A stretch of DNA of 64,000 nucleotides from Hydractinia symbiolongicarpus (lineage: Eukaryota > Cnidaria > Hydrozoa > Anthoathecata > Hydractiniidae). The stretch is from contig NC_079881.1 of assembly GCF_029227915.1 (NCBI RefSeq), forward strand, positions 16,653,501 to 16,717,500. Direction: 5' to 3'. This document shows positions 47,840 through 59,600 of the stretch, in pieces (the first letter of the stretch is position 1; each line of letters begins with the position of its first letter). The position numbers and the translations under genes were made by a program. The notes beneath the pieces are model-generated. The model saw only the letters and a program-made list of their open reading frames with translations. It was not told where the DNA came from and ran no database searches.

Positions 47840-48314
47840 TTAATTTTTAATTATTAGAGATTTTTTCCGCTTAAGAGAGGTGTCCTCCAAAGAAAGGTTT
47901 TTCCTTTTTGGCATAAATTGCGAAAGAAAATCTACTTCAAAGTCGAAAACCCATTAGGCATGCCCATGTTACCCATTTTCTCTCCCTAATTAGGCAAAGA
48001 AACATTTTTAAAAGACAATTTGGCCTAAAAAAGAACATTCTGCTAAACGGAGATGCTTTGGACAATTTTAGAAAGTAGCTTACCTAAAATCTCCAAAGCA
48101 AATCTTTTTATTGTCCGATTCACAATTTCTGGAAGAAATAACTGTGCGTGACCTTGAAGAAGTGTCTACTTAAAGGAGTTGTCTACTTTACACTGTCCAC
48201 TTTAGAAAAGTTTATTAGAAGAGTTTATGAAGAAACCGTCAGGGTAAAATTTTTTCATCCGTCTTAAGGAGAGGTCCGGTTTAGAGGATGTCTGCTTTAA
48301 TGTGTTTCACAGTA
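47840..48314 (-). mobile_element. Tigger/pogo-like MITE
   Basis: Read on the minus strand from 48314 it begins actgtgaaacacattaaagc, agacatcctc, matching 62065 onwards (cagtgaaatcccattaaaaa, gcagacatcccg). The other side, near 47870, has cttaagagaggtgtcctcc. The far boundary is approximate. Confidence 0.45.
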
Positions 48315-49469
48315 TAGCAATTTTATAACGTTATCAAGCAAAGAAACGTAGATTTGCCGTTATATATATATTTACTTGTTATTTTGCGCAACGTATTTAA
48401 AACAAACGAGGCGTTTTTCGACAAGTTGAAGTTTTTTATTCACAAATTTTCGGTGGATTCCGCACACCATGATAACCAAGATCACAAGTGTATGCAGATG
48501 GAATCTATTTTGTTTATCATGTAATTAGAATTGCATACCTCGGATATTGAAATAATTGTAAAATTAAAAATAAGTTGCATTCATTTCACATGTGTGAATT
48601 ATACATACTTACGTTTCTCCGTGGGTGGATAAATTACTAAATAAGCAATGAACCCACAAAGACTTTTGTTTAAATTTCGATGGTTATTTGTAGATAATTA
48701 TCAGATCATTGCGCAACTCTTCGAAAAAACAATAAGGACTTAGTTTTTTTTTAAAAAAATGTTAAACATTTGATTATTATATTTAAAAGCATAGCAAAGA
48801 TCAATCAGCCAATTCTTGACGTCGCCTTTGCTAACTTGCTTTTAAACGCAATCATACATGGCAACTAGATAACATATCGTCTTAAAACTTTTGATTTTTT
48901 TTCTTTAAATTTATAACTGTACACAAATAAAAATTGCTGGAGAGTCGTTAAAAAATAGCTACATACATGCAGACTTATAAATTAAAGTTACAGTAAATTC
49001 AAAATCTCGAATCACAATGGTTTGGATTTTCTTATTTATTTAGTTCTTATTCATTCCTATTCTTTTAACGGTTTATTCAGTTTAATAAAAGAGCTTTTAT
49101 CCTAGCCAATATTATTTATTTTTACGTTGTTTACATTTAGCTACCTATTCCTGAAAAGTGGAAGTAGCCACAATATTCTTAAGCAATATGGTAAATGCAG
49201 TTACGTAGCTACACCTTCTGAAATTTTTCTGGAAACTTTTTCTGCAAAATATAAAGGCTATTAACCGTAACGATAGGCTGTTTCCTGTGTATTTATTTAA
49301 ACCAAAGTTGTGATAAGGTTTTTTTAGAAATAGCTATTACGCCTATACGCCTGTTCCATTCTGTTTAACTGTACTTTACAGGCAATTTTCAAAAGTAATG
49401 ATTTATTTTTACTTTAAACGTTGTCAACTAAAATAACACTGCGGCAATACGCGAATATAAACCCTATTT

Positions 49470-49590
49470 TGAATTCGCAAAAGTTTTTCCGCGAAATTTG
49501 TTTCAAAAGTCGCCAAACGCGAAAGTTTTTGTCAAATATTTCGCGAAAAGTTAATACCCGCGAAAAAATCTGCCCTTAAAGTAGTAACTT
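49470..49590. repeat. Dispersed cgcgaaa-rich repeat fragment
   Basis: Contains tttttccgcgaaatttg, cgcgaaagtttttgtc, tttcgcgaaaagttaatacc and cgcgaaaaaatctgcccttaaag. Related, differently broken pieces are at 21832-21900 and 28430-28460, both with ttaaggga...ttttcgcggg or ttttgcggg in the inverse sense. Likely a MITE with a ttaaggg end. Confidence 0.5.
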
Positions 49591-49834
49591 AACAACGGAC
49601 TGTTTTTTTGGAAAGGGCTATTACGCCTATGCGCGGTTTACCTGTACTAAGCGGTCAGCCCACTGCGATAATTAATTTTTGAACTTTCTCAGGAATGCAT
49701 TCTACAAAATAAGAAAATATTGACCGACTCTTTTTCCTATGACAAGGTAACAACAGGTTGTGAACTGTGTTTTTATTTTAGCTAAAGTTATTGGAAAGAT
49801 GTTTTTAGAAAAAAATATTATACCCAAAACACTA

Positions 49835-51043
49835 TCTCTTTAATAATAGCCGTATTTTGTCTGTCTGTCCGCGAAAGAGGCGTCCCTTAACAGAAATACG
49901 AAATTTTTAATATGCGCACGAATATCAAACGCGATATATTTTTATCCACTTTGTTGCGACGGGTAAATTTAAAAGACGAGCGAACGCGACGGGCGACCCC
50001 GTGGATTTTTCCACGGGTTAACGGCCTATCTCTTTAATAATAGCCGTGGTCTGTCTGTCTGTGTGTCCGCGAAAGCCGTTTCCCGTAACGAAAGCACGAA
50101 ATTTTTAAAATGCGCATCAATACCAAATGCGACATATTTCTGTCCACTTTGCTGCAACGGGTTTATTTAAAGGACGGGCGACCCCGTGGATTTTTCCATG
50201 GGCAACGACTAGTCTCTATAATAATAGCCGTATTTCGTCTGTCTGTTCGTGCGTCAAGAGCGACTTGTGTTAACCACGCACGAAATTGCGCCCAGCTCTT
50301 ATCTTTTTGCCACGCTATTTTAAAATTTTATTTTATTTTGTCTTTTGCGTAGTTTCACAAAAGTTTAATTTGAAAATTTTCCTATACAAAATTCACGATT
50401 AATTAACTTTTATTGTTCCTTCGATGCAGTTTCTTTGTTATAAATAACTACAGTCAAAGTTGCGGACAATTACTTTACGTTGTCTATTTCATTGAAAAAG
50501 TTTTAATTATTCCCGCCTTTTCAAGGAAATTAACAGAAACAAGTTTTTAATAATAGAAGGAGAACAATAAGTTTTAGAAAGATTTTGTAAGTGATTTTTT
50601 GTTTTTTCTAAACATGAATGTGAAATTTATTTTGTAAATTTTGTTTCATTTTCAACTATTTATATTTTTAATGACAACAATAAACCTGGATGTGCTTATT
50701 TTTTTTCAAACTGAACAAAAAGTGTAAGAAAATGTCAAACTTAGTTTTTTAAAAGCTATTTGCAGAGAGGAACCTCTTTTTTACATCAAACTCAGGCCGT
50801 AAAAATGCACAAATTATTGTTAAATATATGAATTTTAAGAGAAAGCAGCGTAACACTACTTCCGATAAACTATGCTATAAAAAATAAAAAAGTGTAGTTT
50901 ACACTGCTTCCGTGTATATTTCCAGGGACCATGGCTACCGCAGAGTATTTTCATAACAGATGCGCGAAATAAGTTAATTAACAGATACGCGAAATAATTA
51001 AGTCAGCTAATTTCCGTGGATTGTTTCACGGGTTAACGACTGG
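49835..51043 (+). mobile_element. Helitron-like tandem array, three units, one long
   Basis: Units 49835-50028, 50029-50212 and 50213-51043 follow head to tail. The first two have the same short interior as those at 27 kb. The third starts TCTCTATAATAATAG, keeps only about 60 bp of the usual interior, carries some 700 bp of unrelated AT-rich sequence and still ends in the usual hairpin (ttccgtggattgtttcacgg) with CTGG. Captured internal DNA between Helitron ends is a known habit of this class. Confidence 0.65.
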
Positions 51044-51560
51044 TCTCTTTAATAATAGCCGTATTCCGTCTGTCTGTCTCTGCGCAGACCCCCGGTGGAG
51101 TTAAAAAATCATGCCACGGAAACACGAATATCAAATGTGATATATTTTTATCCACTTTGTTGCGGCGGGTAAATATAAAGGACAGGCGAACCCGTGGATT
51201 TTTTCACGGGCAAAGACTAGTCTATATTATAACACTCGTATACTTCTGTCCGTCTGTCACGCAAAATGGTAGCTTAGCTGCGCATCGCTGCTTCCCTCAT
51301 ACCACGCCTCAACAATGTTAGAGTCGCAACAGTATAATGGTTTGATTTACGACATACTGCATACCTGTAGTATAGCGCTTTACCTGGTCGTGTTCACAGA
51401 TCAAATTGAGCGTTTCATATTACGTTCAACGCCGGGTCACACAGTTATGTGCGGCTAGTCTATATATTAATATCCGTATACGTCTGTCTAACACGCAAGA
51501 TCGTGCAGCAAGTAGCGAGACGCACGCAATGCCGTATAAAATGGACCCTTTTATTAAATT
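51044..51560 (+). mobile_element. Continuation of the Helitron-like array, mixed subfamilies
   Basis: Unit 51044-51220 starts TCTCTTTAATAATAG and ends caaagaCTAG. Unit 51221-51458 starts TCTATATTATAACACTCG, has the cacgcaaaatggtagcttag interior and ends gtgcggCTAG without a clear hairpin. A further start, TCTATATATTAATATCCG, is at 51459, followed by tagcgagacgcacgcaatg; its right end is lost. Confidence 0.6.
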
Positions 51561-51982
51561 ATGCAAGGAGGTTCAGGGTGGCTTCAGGCAAGAAGAAAAG
51601 ACGATGAAAAAGGCTTTGCAGTGAACCAGTTTTATTTAAAATAATAATTTAAATAATAAATACATATTTTTAAATTTGCGTTGCCATATATTAAAACGAA
51701 TGTAAAAGGTATTGCAAGAATGTCTACTGTTATCCGTACTCTTCCTCTGCCATGTTCGGTAAAATATTAAAGTTTAATGTCTAACTGTGATCAAAGGTAC
51801 AACTATGATATTCCACAATGACAATGTTTCAAAGTTTCGCAGAGTACAAGAAAAAAATGAAAAAGAAAATTACTGTGGTTTTCAATATTTCCATCTGCAT
51901 CAAACATAAAACTTAATACATACATTAAATAAATAAATAACATAAATTACGGTAACTGATGTGGTCTTGTAACAAGTTTCTT

Positions 51983-53779
51983 CTATTTTTTATTCTCCTT
52001 GTCGTCTCCATGTCTTCGTCTAGCGTAAATTTTATAAGGATGTGGAGCGTGCGTCACTTTTGTCGTGCCATAGATACTCAGCTCCTCGTTTAAAGGTGAA
52101 GATTTGAAATGAAAGTGTTGTAATAAATTAGCCAGAAACAGAAATAGCTCTGTTTTACCTAACGATTGTCCTATACATTGTCTTGGACCACAGCTGAAGG
52201 CAAAGAAGTGTGTCCTCTCTGATAAAGGGATTAATTTCCCACTTTCATCCAAAAAGCGCTCTGGCTTGAAAATGAGGGGGTCATTGTAATTTTTTTCGTC
52301 GTGGTGGATCGACCAAATGTTAATCATGGTTGCTGTGCCTGTGAAAAGCAAGTTTTATGTAGTCATTGCATGGTATTTTACATAACAAGATGTTGCGCAA
52401 TGAAAAGAAAAGAAGTTTTATTATAATTTGACACGAAAAAATTCGAGTTTAGTTTTTTTAAAGAATAATTAAAAAAGAATGACTAAAGGTAATGAGATTC
52501 AGTCTTATTTACAAATATAGTTTTTCCTTAAAAATAGGTAATAAATATGAAACAAGATGTTTATAATTAGGCAGTGAACCGGATTTGCAGTTAGGCTTAG
52601 GTTTTTTTTACCTTTTTGGATACGATAACCGTTAAGCTCTACATCTTCTCTAGCTTTGTGGAAAACACCAAAAGGCAAAGTTGATGCCAGTCTTAAGGTT
52701 TCTAAAACAACTGCTTGTATGTATGGTAGACTATCTTTGTCTTTGTATACCACTCGTGATCTTTCATTTGGCATGCCTAATACCTCATCCAACTCACAAT
52801 GGCATTTGTGTTGTGTTTCCGGCCATTTCATTAAATACAACAACGCCCACATAAGAGTTGTTGAAACAGTCTCCACTCCGCCAAGAAACATGTCGAATAT
52901 GTTCATTTCAATGTGATCACGTGAGAGAATATTTGATACATAACCCTGCCCTTCTGTCTCTTCTATGTCTGACCTTGCCTTAAGAAGTGCTTCTATGTAG
53001 TTTGTGACTTGACCACATTGATATGTGGAGATGGTATAGTCTAAAATATTTTTTAATACTTCATCTCTTTCACTTAATACCTTTATCATCCCTTTTAAAT
53101 CTTTATTTGGCAAGTATCTAAGGATTGGGTAGAAGTTTATTAAAGAGAGTGTGACACCGGATTGCATCATGTAAAAGACGGCATTGCGTAGTTTTTGAAA
53201 ACGCTCGTCTTCTTTGTCCAAGGACGTACCGAGCACAATTGAAGACATCACGTTGAAGCACGCCAACTCTACATCGTCATTCAAACTAAACATTTCGTTC
53301 TCTTTGTTCTCATTGAGAGTATTTATCAACGCATCGACCGAAGACATAATACGGTCCTCAAAACAAAATAAACCTTTCCCAAACATTGATAGTGCTGAAT
53401 GTGCCATTCTTTTATGGAGAATCAATGCCTCTCCGTAATCACCGAATATAATATCTTTACATCCTCTTGAGTACAGCTTATCTCCAACATATAGTGGTAA
53501 CCTATTGGCAAATTTCTTAGTTAGTGCCACCTTTTTAGCAAGCGTGATGTCAGTAATAACAATATACGGTATGTCAGTCATCCATAGCGTGAACATATCT
53601 CCGTATTGCTTTGAAAGTACGTCCATGGCTATATGAATGTCTTTTCGTAGCAAATGAAGGTTGCCTATGAGCGGCAATGGAAAAGGACCAGGGGGATAAT
53701 TTTTTCTTTTTTTCCATGTTATAAAAATCCATGTTGTTAATGCTATAGTCACAGCTGCCAATATATATGCTGCCAGCAT
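51983..53779 (-). CDS. Microsomal cytochrome P450, CYP2-clan type (two exons)
   Basis: Exons 53779-52612 and 52338-51983 join in phase 1 to 507 residues, the normal length for a membrane P450. It shows an N-terminal ER anchor (LAAYILAAVTIALTTWIFI), the basic then proline-rich hinge KKRKNYPPGPFPLPLIGN, the I-helix oxygen-binding segment GGVETVSTTLMW, the K-helix ExxR in ETLRLAS, a PERF-type motif (FKPERFLDE) and the haem loop FAFSCGPRQCIGQ with Cys444 as the axial ligand. The PPGP hinge and ETxR/FxCGPRQCIG forms match clan 2 (CYP1/2/17/21-like). It would use NADPH-P450 reductase to oxidise a lipid or foreign substrate; which one is unknown. The start ATG is two bases after a strong acceptor (cttttttctgttttag), so the leader is spliced on. 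No lesion is seen. Confidence 0.95.
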
Positions 53780-53789
53780 GACTAAAACA

Positions 53790-54830
53790 GAAAAAAGGAA
53801 TGATTTTCAAAACAAGTCTTAATTATCCTAATTATCCCTATGGCGATATGTAATTACTTTCAAGGTATCTTAGAGATGCAGAGTCTTGGTTGAAGTAAAT
53901 AATTTAAGTTACAGATCGTTATATCATAGTGAATCTTGCTGTCCATTTCTTCGAGCTACATGACAAAGCTAAGAGCTGATTGTAATCAAGGATTGATAAG
54001 AATACCAAAACAAAATACACTCTGTTGCTAAGTTGATATAAAGTTTGAAGCATAAGACATTTTGGTTACCAACATATCAATTATTTGATTAATTTTATTA
54101 TCTCAGTTTGAGATGTATTAGGATACCCATTAAGTATAAAGGACAATAAATTCATAGCCAAGAAAACCGAACCTACAGTATGTAGAACAAACGGAAATAT
54201 AATTTTCTCAGTTATTAAGAGAGGACTTTACGGTTAATTGTACGAACAGAATCAAATAGTTTACGTGACATTTTCGGATGAATTTGTTAATATCACTATC
54301 CAGTCAGCCAGGGACAACAAAACAACCAAACATGGCAACAAAAGGATTTAAAACGTTTATCATAGCATTTTGTGGATAAATTTACATGTCCTGGATCTAT
54401 TAGGTAGCTAATACAAAAGGGAGATTCATGTAACATAGCTAATTCCTCTGTCCGTTTGCAATATTTGCCAAATGACATTTGACAAGTTCGCAATATGTAC
54501 GTTCTTTTAAAAAAAAGTGCTTATAATTGCTTATTTTACCCTCTTGTGCATTATATTATGTCTGGAATTGTAGTGGTAAAATTAGAGTGAGTCCACTTCA
54601 TCGACACGAATGATGGTAAATAACACGAAAATTAGTTTCGATTGGTGTATTAGCCTAATTAAGCAAGTAAACAAGTGAAATTGCTCTTTTCAAGCAGACG
54701 GTCATCAAGTAATAACTAAGCCATATTTTAGTTTGTTTTTTTTAAAAAAAAGCTCCTGTTGATACAGACCATGACTTATTTGTTTACGCGCGAAGCTTTA
54801 AAGTAGATAAAACTCCCAGCGTTTCTTAGT
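53790..54830. other. Intergenic region between divergent genes
   Basis: Separates the P450 (minus) from the 78-residue gene (plus) and probably holds promoters for both. No specific element was recognised. Confidence 0.4.
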
Positions 54831-54834
54831 TAGC

Positions 54835-55860
54835 ATGAATTCTAGTTTTATATTTGAGTTGAGCATGAATCCTTCTACAGGTATTCAAATCGCACAACAG
54901 GTAAAACGTGTTGGTACTGTAGACGTTGTGTTGTGTCCAAGTATCAGTCATAAGGTAAAACAAAATTTGTAACTTTTAGCAAGAAGAATTATCTTGCATT
55001 GCAGGAAGACAAACTTCGCACTTTTTGAGAAATGATACAGATAAAAAAGAAAGTCACAGAAAGCCAAAAAAAGTTTCCCAGTGAATATTCAGCTTATAGT
55101 CGTTTTTAGAGCACGCCAAACTAGTATCTCTCCCATAAACAAAAACTACGGACAGAAATTTTGTAGACGCGAGCAATAAATATCAAAGATTTTTTTGTTA
55201 ACAACGAAATGGCTTGGTGGAAGTAGAAAAACATCATTGAGTCGAGATTAATTACTACTTGCTTTCGGAAAAAAACTTTCTGCATATTTATAACATAAAC
55301 ATTATAACTTTGACCAGATCTTTTTTTTCTGAAACAAAACTACGAATAAATTTTATGCCTGAAGCCAAATAACATTTCAATGGCCATATACTTGCGTCTT
55401 TTGCAACACTTACAATAAAATAAATCTTATTTTTACGTTTTTTTAATGAATATGTTTTGTTTATCAACTAAGCTTTTTCCATCGCTATGATCATCTTCTT
55501 CATAAAAATTTCTGCTCAAGCCAACCACTAATACTTCGCTTTGCAGTATGACTGAATTATATAATGTATATGAGCGTTTAACCTTCTTAACATAACGCGT
55601 TTTCTGTGCATAAAACATGCTTTTTATTTTATTCATTAAAATTGAAAATACATATCTGTTTTCTTACAGATTTTAAATAATATGAATCTGCCCTATCAAC
55701 ATCCGCTGTCTGTCTTTCACAGGGACGAACTTCGTGTTGAATATTTACGAAATATAAATGCTAAGGTACGGCTGGCGAATCTGTGATTTTCAAGAGAATA
55801 ACGACTAACTAGTTGTTTATATCGCCCTCAATTTTTTAGGTATTTTTTATAGGGGAATAA
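54835..55860 (+). CDS. Unrecognised 78-residue protein, three exons
   Basis: Exons 54835-54954, 55670-55765 and 55840-55860 are joined by two phase-0 GT-AG introns (aaggtaaaa donor, ttttcttacag acceptor; aaggtacgg donor, ttttttag acceptor). Pieces of the product: MNSSFIFELSMNPSTGIQIA, RVGTVDVVLCPSISHK, ILNNMNLPYQHPLSVFHRDE, LRVEYLRNINAK and VFFIGE before TAA. It has no signal peptide or membrane segment and looks like a small soluble protein. A second in-phase donor, cag|gtaaaa at 54901, could shorten exon 1 by 18 codons. AATAAA is at about 56088. The start follows cgtttcttag by five bases, so the leader may be spliced. No homologue is recalled. Consistent phases over three exons are the main support. 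Confidence 0.55.
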
Positions 55861-55868
55861 AATAATTG

Positions 55869-55905
55869 CAGACGCATCAGGGACAGAAGTTCCCTGATGC
55901 GTCTG
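55869..55905 (+). other. Perfect 15-bp hairpin just after a stop codon
   Basis: CAGACGCATCAGGGA at 55869-55883 is exactly complementary to 55891-55905, with the seven-base loop cagaagt. The stem is 60% GC in DNA that is about 67% AT. It starts eight bases after the stop of the 78-residue gene, so it would sit in the 3' untranslated region. Confidence 0.9.
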
Positions 55906-56359
55906 GTTTGGTTTTCAAGTTTGGTTTGCTAACATTGTTGTGATCGCGACTTTGAAAACCAATGGCGCTAAGCTATCACCTGTTAGCTTGTTACTGAAAT
56001 ACTCTAAATCTGAATATCTCTAAAAAGCTATGATATACATGTGTTAATTTATTTATTTTAGTGATATTAACCTGGTAAACATTTGAATAAATAATTTAAA
56101 TTTCGTCCTTTGACGTGTTGTTTCGTGTTTGTTGTCAAATTGTAAAGTTGAATGTAAAAAGTAACTTCCTAATTTTTTATGATTGAAGGCAATTGTTGGC
56201 GTTTTAAACAAATTCAAGATATATTGCCATTAAAAGCATTGGTTTAAGTACTTGATAAAATTGACAAGAAAGATACATTTTTTATCAGTACTACTCCTGT
56301 AACGCCATGAAAAGCTTGGTATAAAATTCTATTACTTCAGTTCTTGAAAAGTTTCTGGT

Positions 56360-56665
56360 GGCCAGATAAATGTTAATTAACATATATTCCAGTTTTTACA
56401 TAAAAAAAGCCAAATATTACCCAAAAGTCAGATTTTTCCGATTTCTAGGTAATATCTGAAAAAAACAGGAGATCAGGACATGTTCAAACTTTGCAGAATG
56501 ATTGACCTACGTAAAATATAATTGTGTTCTACGTTTCAAGATCTAACGATAATCCTAGCGGTTATTAAATTCCAAGAATTTTATAGTAACTTAAGATGGA
56601 GTTTCAGGTAATGGTTAATGTCTAAGAGGTATGGAACCTAAAACTTGGTAAGCAAGTGTCTTATA
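56360..56665 (+). mobile_element. Degenerate piggyBac-like MITE fragment
   Basis: Same orientation as the copy at 45.79 kb. Matches in order: catatattccagtttttaca, gtcagatttttccgattt, gttctacgtttcaagatcta, cgataatcctagcggttat and ggtatggaacctaaaact. Ends are missing. Confidence 0.65.
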
Positions 56666-56699
56666 GTCATTTAAAAAGTATTTGAAGCATCAAAAAGCA

Positions 56700-59600
56700 C
56701 AGTGTGAATCCTTCTTGTTCGAAAAGTTCTACTTTCTACCTTCGAAGTGGTCAACCAATTTTAGAAGCTCATATGTTACTTATGTTTCGAAATTTTTAAA
56801 ATTAGAATTTTTGCATAGCTGGGAATTTTCACTGTTTTCTTCTCTACTTGGTCGGTAAGCTAAGCATTTTTCATGTTCTCTGTGCTCAAGCTTCTTGTAA
56901 AGATTATATTCTCATTGCATTGGGTACTTACAGAATATTCATTCCACTTGAAGTTTTACACTCGTGGATAAGTGATTTTTAAAAATTGTGCAGAAAGGAA
57001 CTTTGAATATGTAAAAAGAATAATCAAAAACTTCACAATAATCTTGGATATGCAAGAAGTCTTTTTATTTATGTTTCCAGGCGTATATATCAAACTCCAA
57101 CCCATTTTGTTGCATCATGTACATTTTTTCTTCATCTGTTGCTGTAAAATTACTGCGTAAAATTTGTCACGATTTTTTTCGAGGCAATTAACCCATGGAT
57201 TTGAAATTTCAAAAAAGAATTAGCAATATTAATCATCTCTGTAAAGAAACTCTTTCTTAAAAGAACGCCACGTCCCAGCAACCTCAGATTTATGAAAGAA
57301 AAAAAATTAAATGAATAGAAAAAGTAGATCAAGGAAAAACAAGAGTTTAAGCAAAAATAGTGCATTGTTTTAAAGAATTATTATTAAAGGAAGTTAATTT
57401 ATTTGTAAGTATCTGTAGCTTCTCGCAATGGGGTGAGTATCCACTGAAGGAATGAGGAACCTTTTGTATATTATTGACGAAACATTTTAGCTTGCTTGAT
57501 AGATTTTCTAGGAGTTTGTTTAGAATATGAATAAAACTATTTTGAATAAATTCTCATTTGCCTGAATACTGACTTTCTTTTTAAAATGTTTTGGTCCAAT
57601 TTTGTATTTTGGGGAAATGTATCTCATATTTCCACACCCCAGCACACTTATGCCTTTCTTCCTCTGGTCCACAAAAAAGTTGACACATAAAACAGTAACA
57701 TACCTAAGCTGTTTCAGGTTTTGAGGGTGTATTGTTAATGCAAAGTCCGACTTTAAAAAGTACGGACGCGTAGTCAGCTTCTCTTGACCAAAGAGATTTG
57801 TATATTAAAGCGTAACATCAACACCGGTCAGTGTTCTTTGCTGTTACCTTAACGTGTGTGGTAATTTCATATAAAAACGTGTACACCAAACAATCGAAAA
57901 CTGACTTCAAGTCAACACTTTTAGCATTCAAATAAGTCCACATTGTTCCCGAAACATTAGAATCTTTAATAACAACTGGTGTTTGTCAATTAGGTAAATG
58001 CCATTACAACGGCCCTGTCTTGGCACAAAACATTATAAATAGTTGAGTCGTTATGCAAGCAAACATTGGCAATTAATTGCGTTGGCTGTTTTACTTGCGT
58101 GTGGTCGTGATAGAAGCTGCCACGCTGGCGTCTTGCAAACCACATTTAGTGTGCAAAAAACAAAGAATCTTGTTAAAAGGGGCTGTAACGTTACATGAAC
58201 ACTAATAAAACCAGCAGATATACTGTTTTGCTTACCTAAAGCAAAGTAGCTGTGGTTGTGAATTTGCAAGACCTCAACGAAAGGATATAAGGAAAACATT
58301 CTGATCAAACAAATCAATTTAAATGACTTAAATCAACATTAATAGGTATTTGAGGTTTATGTTAAAACGTATATCATCGAAATTTAAAAATAACCAATTT
58401 GTTACCCATTTGTAACCTGGTAATTTGTCTGCATTTTAATTTTAGGACGAAAATTTGACGTTTGGTTTATGATTATTTCTGCAATACCACGACAATGTTT
58501 TTCTCCATTCTGTCCGAATATTTTTCACAATCGAGTAAATCAAGTCAAATATATTTTAAGGGTATTCATACAAACCCAACACTATAATTGTTCTTCAATT
58601 CACTTCACAAATTATACGAGGACAATTTTTTGGTTGTGAGTTACAATCAATTGGGAATTTTTCATGTTCAAAGAAAAATATGGTGCTAAAATCTTTTTTC
58701 ATATTTCAAGCAAATATTTTTCTATAAAGACGAGTATTTTCATAACAGACATTAGAAACAGATAGAAAAAATGCAAATTGTTCTTCTATTATAATTCTAT
58801 TACAGATATAAAATAAAAGCGCGCCCTTTTACACTCCTCTTGCAAATTTAGTTCTTACCTGTTCTCAACAGAAGTTCTTTACCGACAGTGTTACTCATTT
58901 CCTCCAAATCCCCCTTTTTATACTTGTAAATAACAATTCCGACACAAAGAAAATCCATAGCCACATTTCCGATGGTATTAGTTGCTATGTTAACAGCGTT
59001 GTTGCCGTATTGATATTATATTCTAAAATAATGGCGCATATTTTTGTTTTGATCAACTATTGTGGACAGAAAATAACGTTTCTTAAAAAGCTGCGTTTAA
59101 ACGTCGCAATTTGCGAACGCACCAGATCGTCCCACTTGAAACATACAAAGCCTTCAAAATAGCCTTTTCATTTATCCCGTTTAATGTAAACATTCTTACT
59201 AATTGTTTAACAACTCAAATGAGTCACGATAAAAAAGTTCTAGAAATTTGCTTCCTTCTGGCTATCACTTTCCGTATTATAACATCCAGTGCTTGGAAAA
59301 GTGCTGCGAAATTATATGTTTGAATGAAGTACGTTACATTTTGTGCGACTAGATAATAATGCACCAAAATATCCACCTTATCTGCTATGTTTTTAAAATA
59401 ACAGGTTTATCATAAGACATGGTGGATTTAAAAAATGCTTAAAACGCACATCTTCGTATTACATATTCCTTACACAAAGGTTTAAAGAGGCTTCTATATA
59501 ATTAAAAAAATTTAAGTGCCTGATCAGCTCAATTAGAGATTAAGAAGAAACATAATTAGATTACTGCGGATTAATTCGCTTCGGAACAGAGAGCGGGGGA

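Larger units (their letters stand above)
46560..49830. other. Gene-free, repeat-containing stretch
   Basis: Holds a 118-bp tandem duplication (47081-47316), a Tigger/pogo-like piece (about 47840-48314) and a cgcgaaa-rich repeat (49470-49590). No coding exon was recognised in the rest. Confidence 0.45.
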
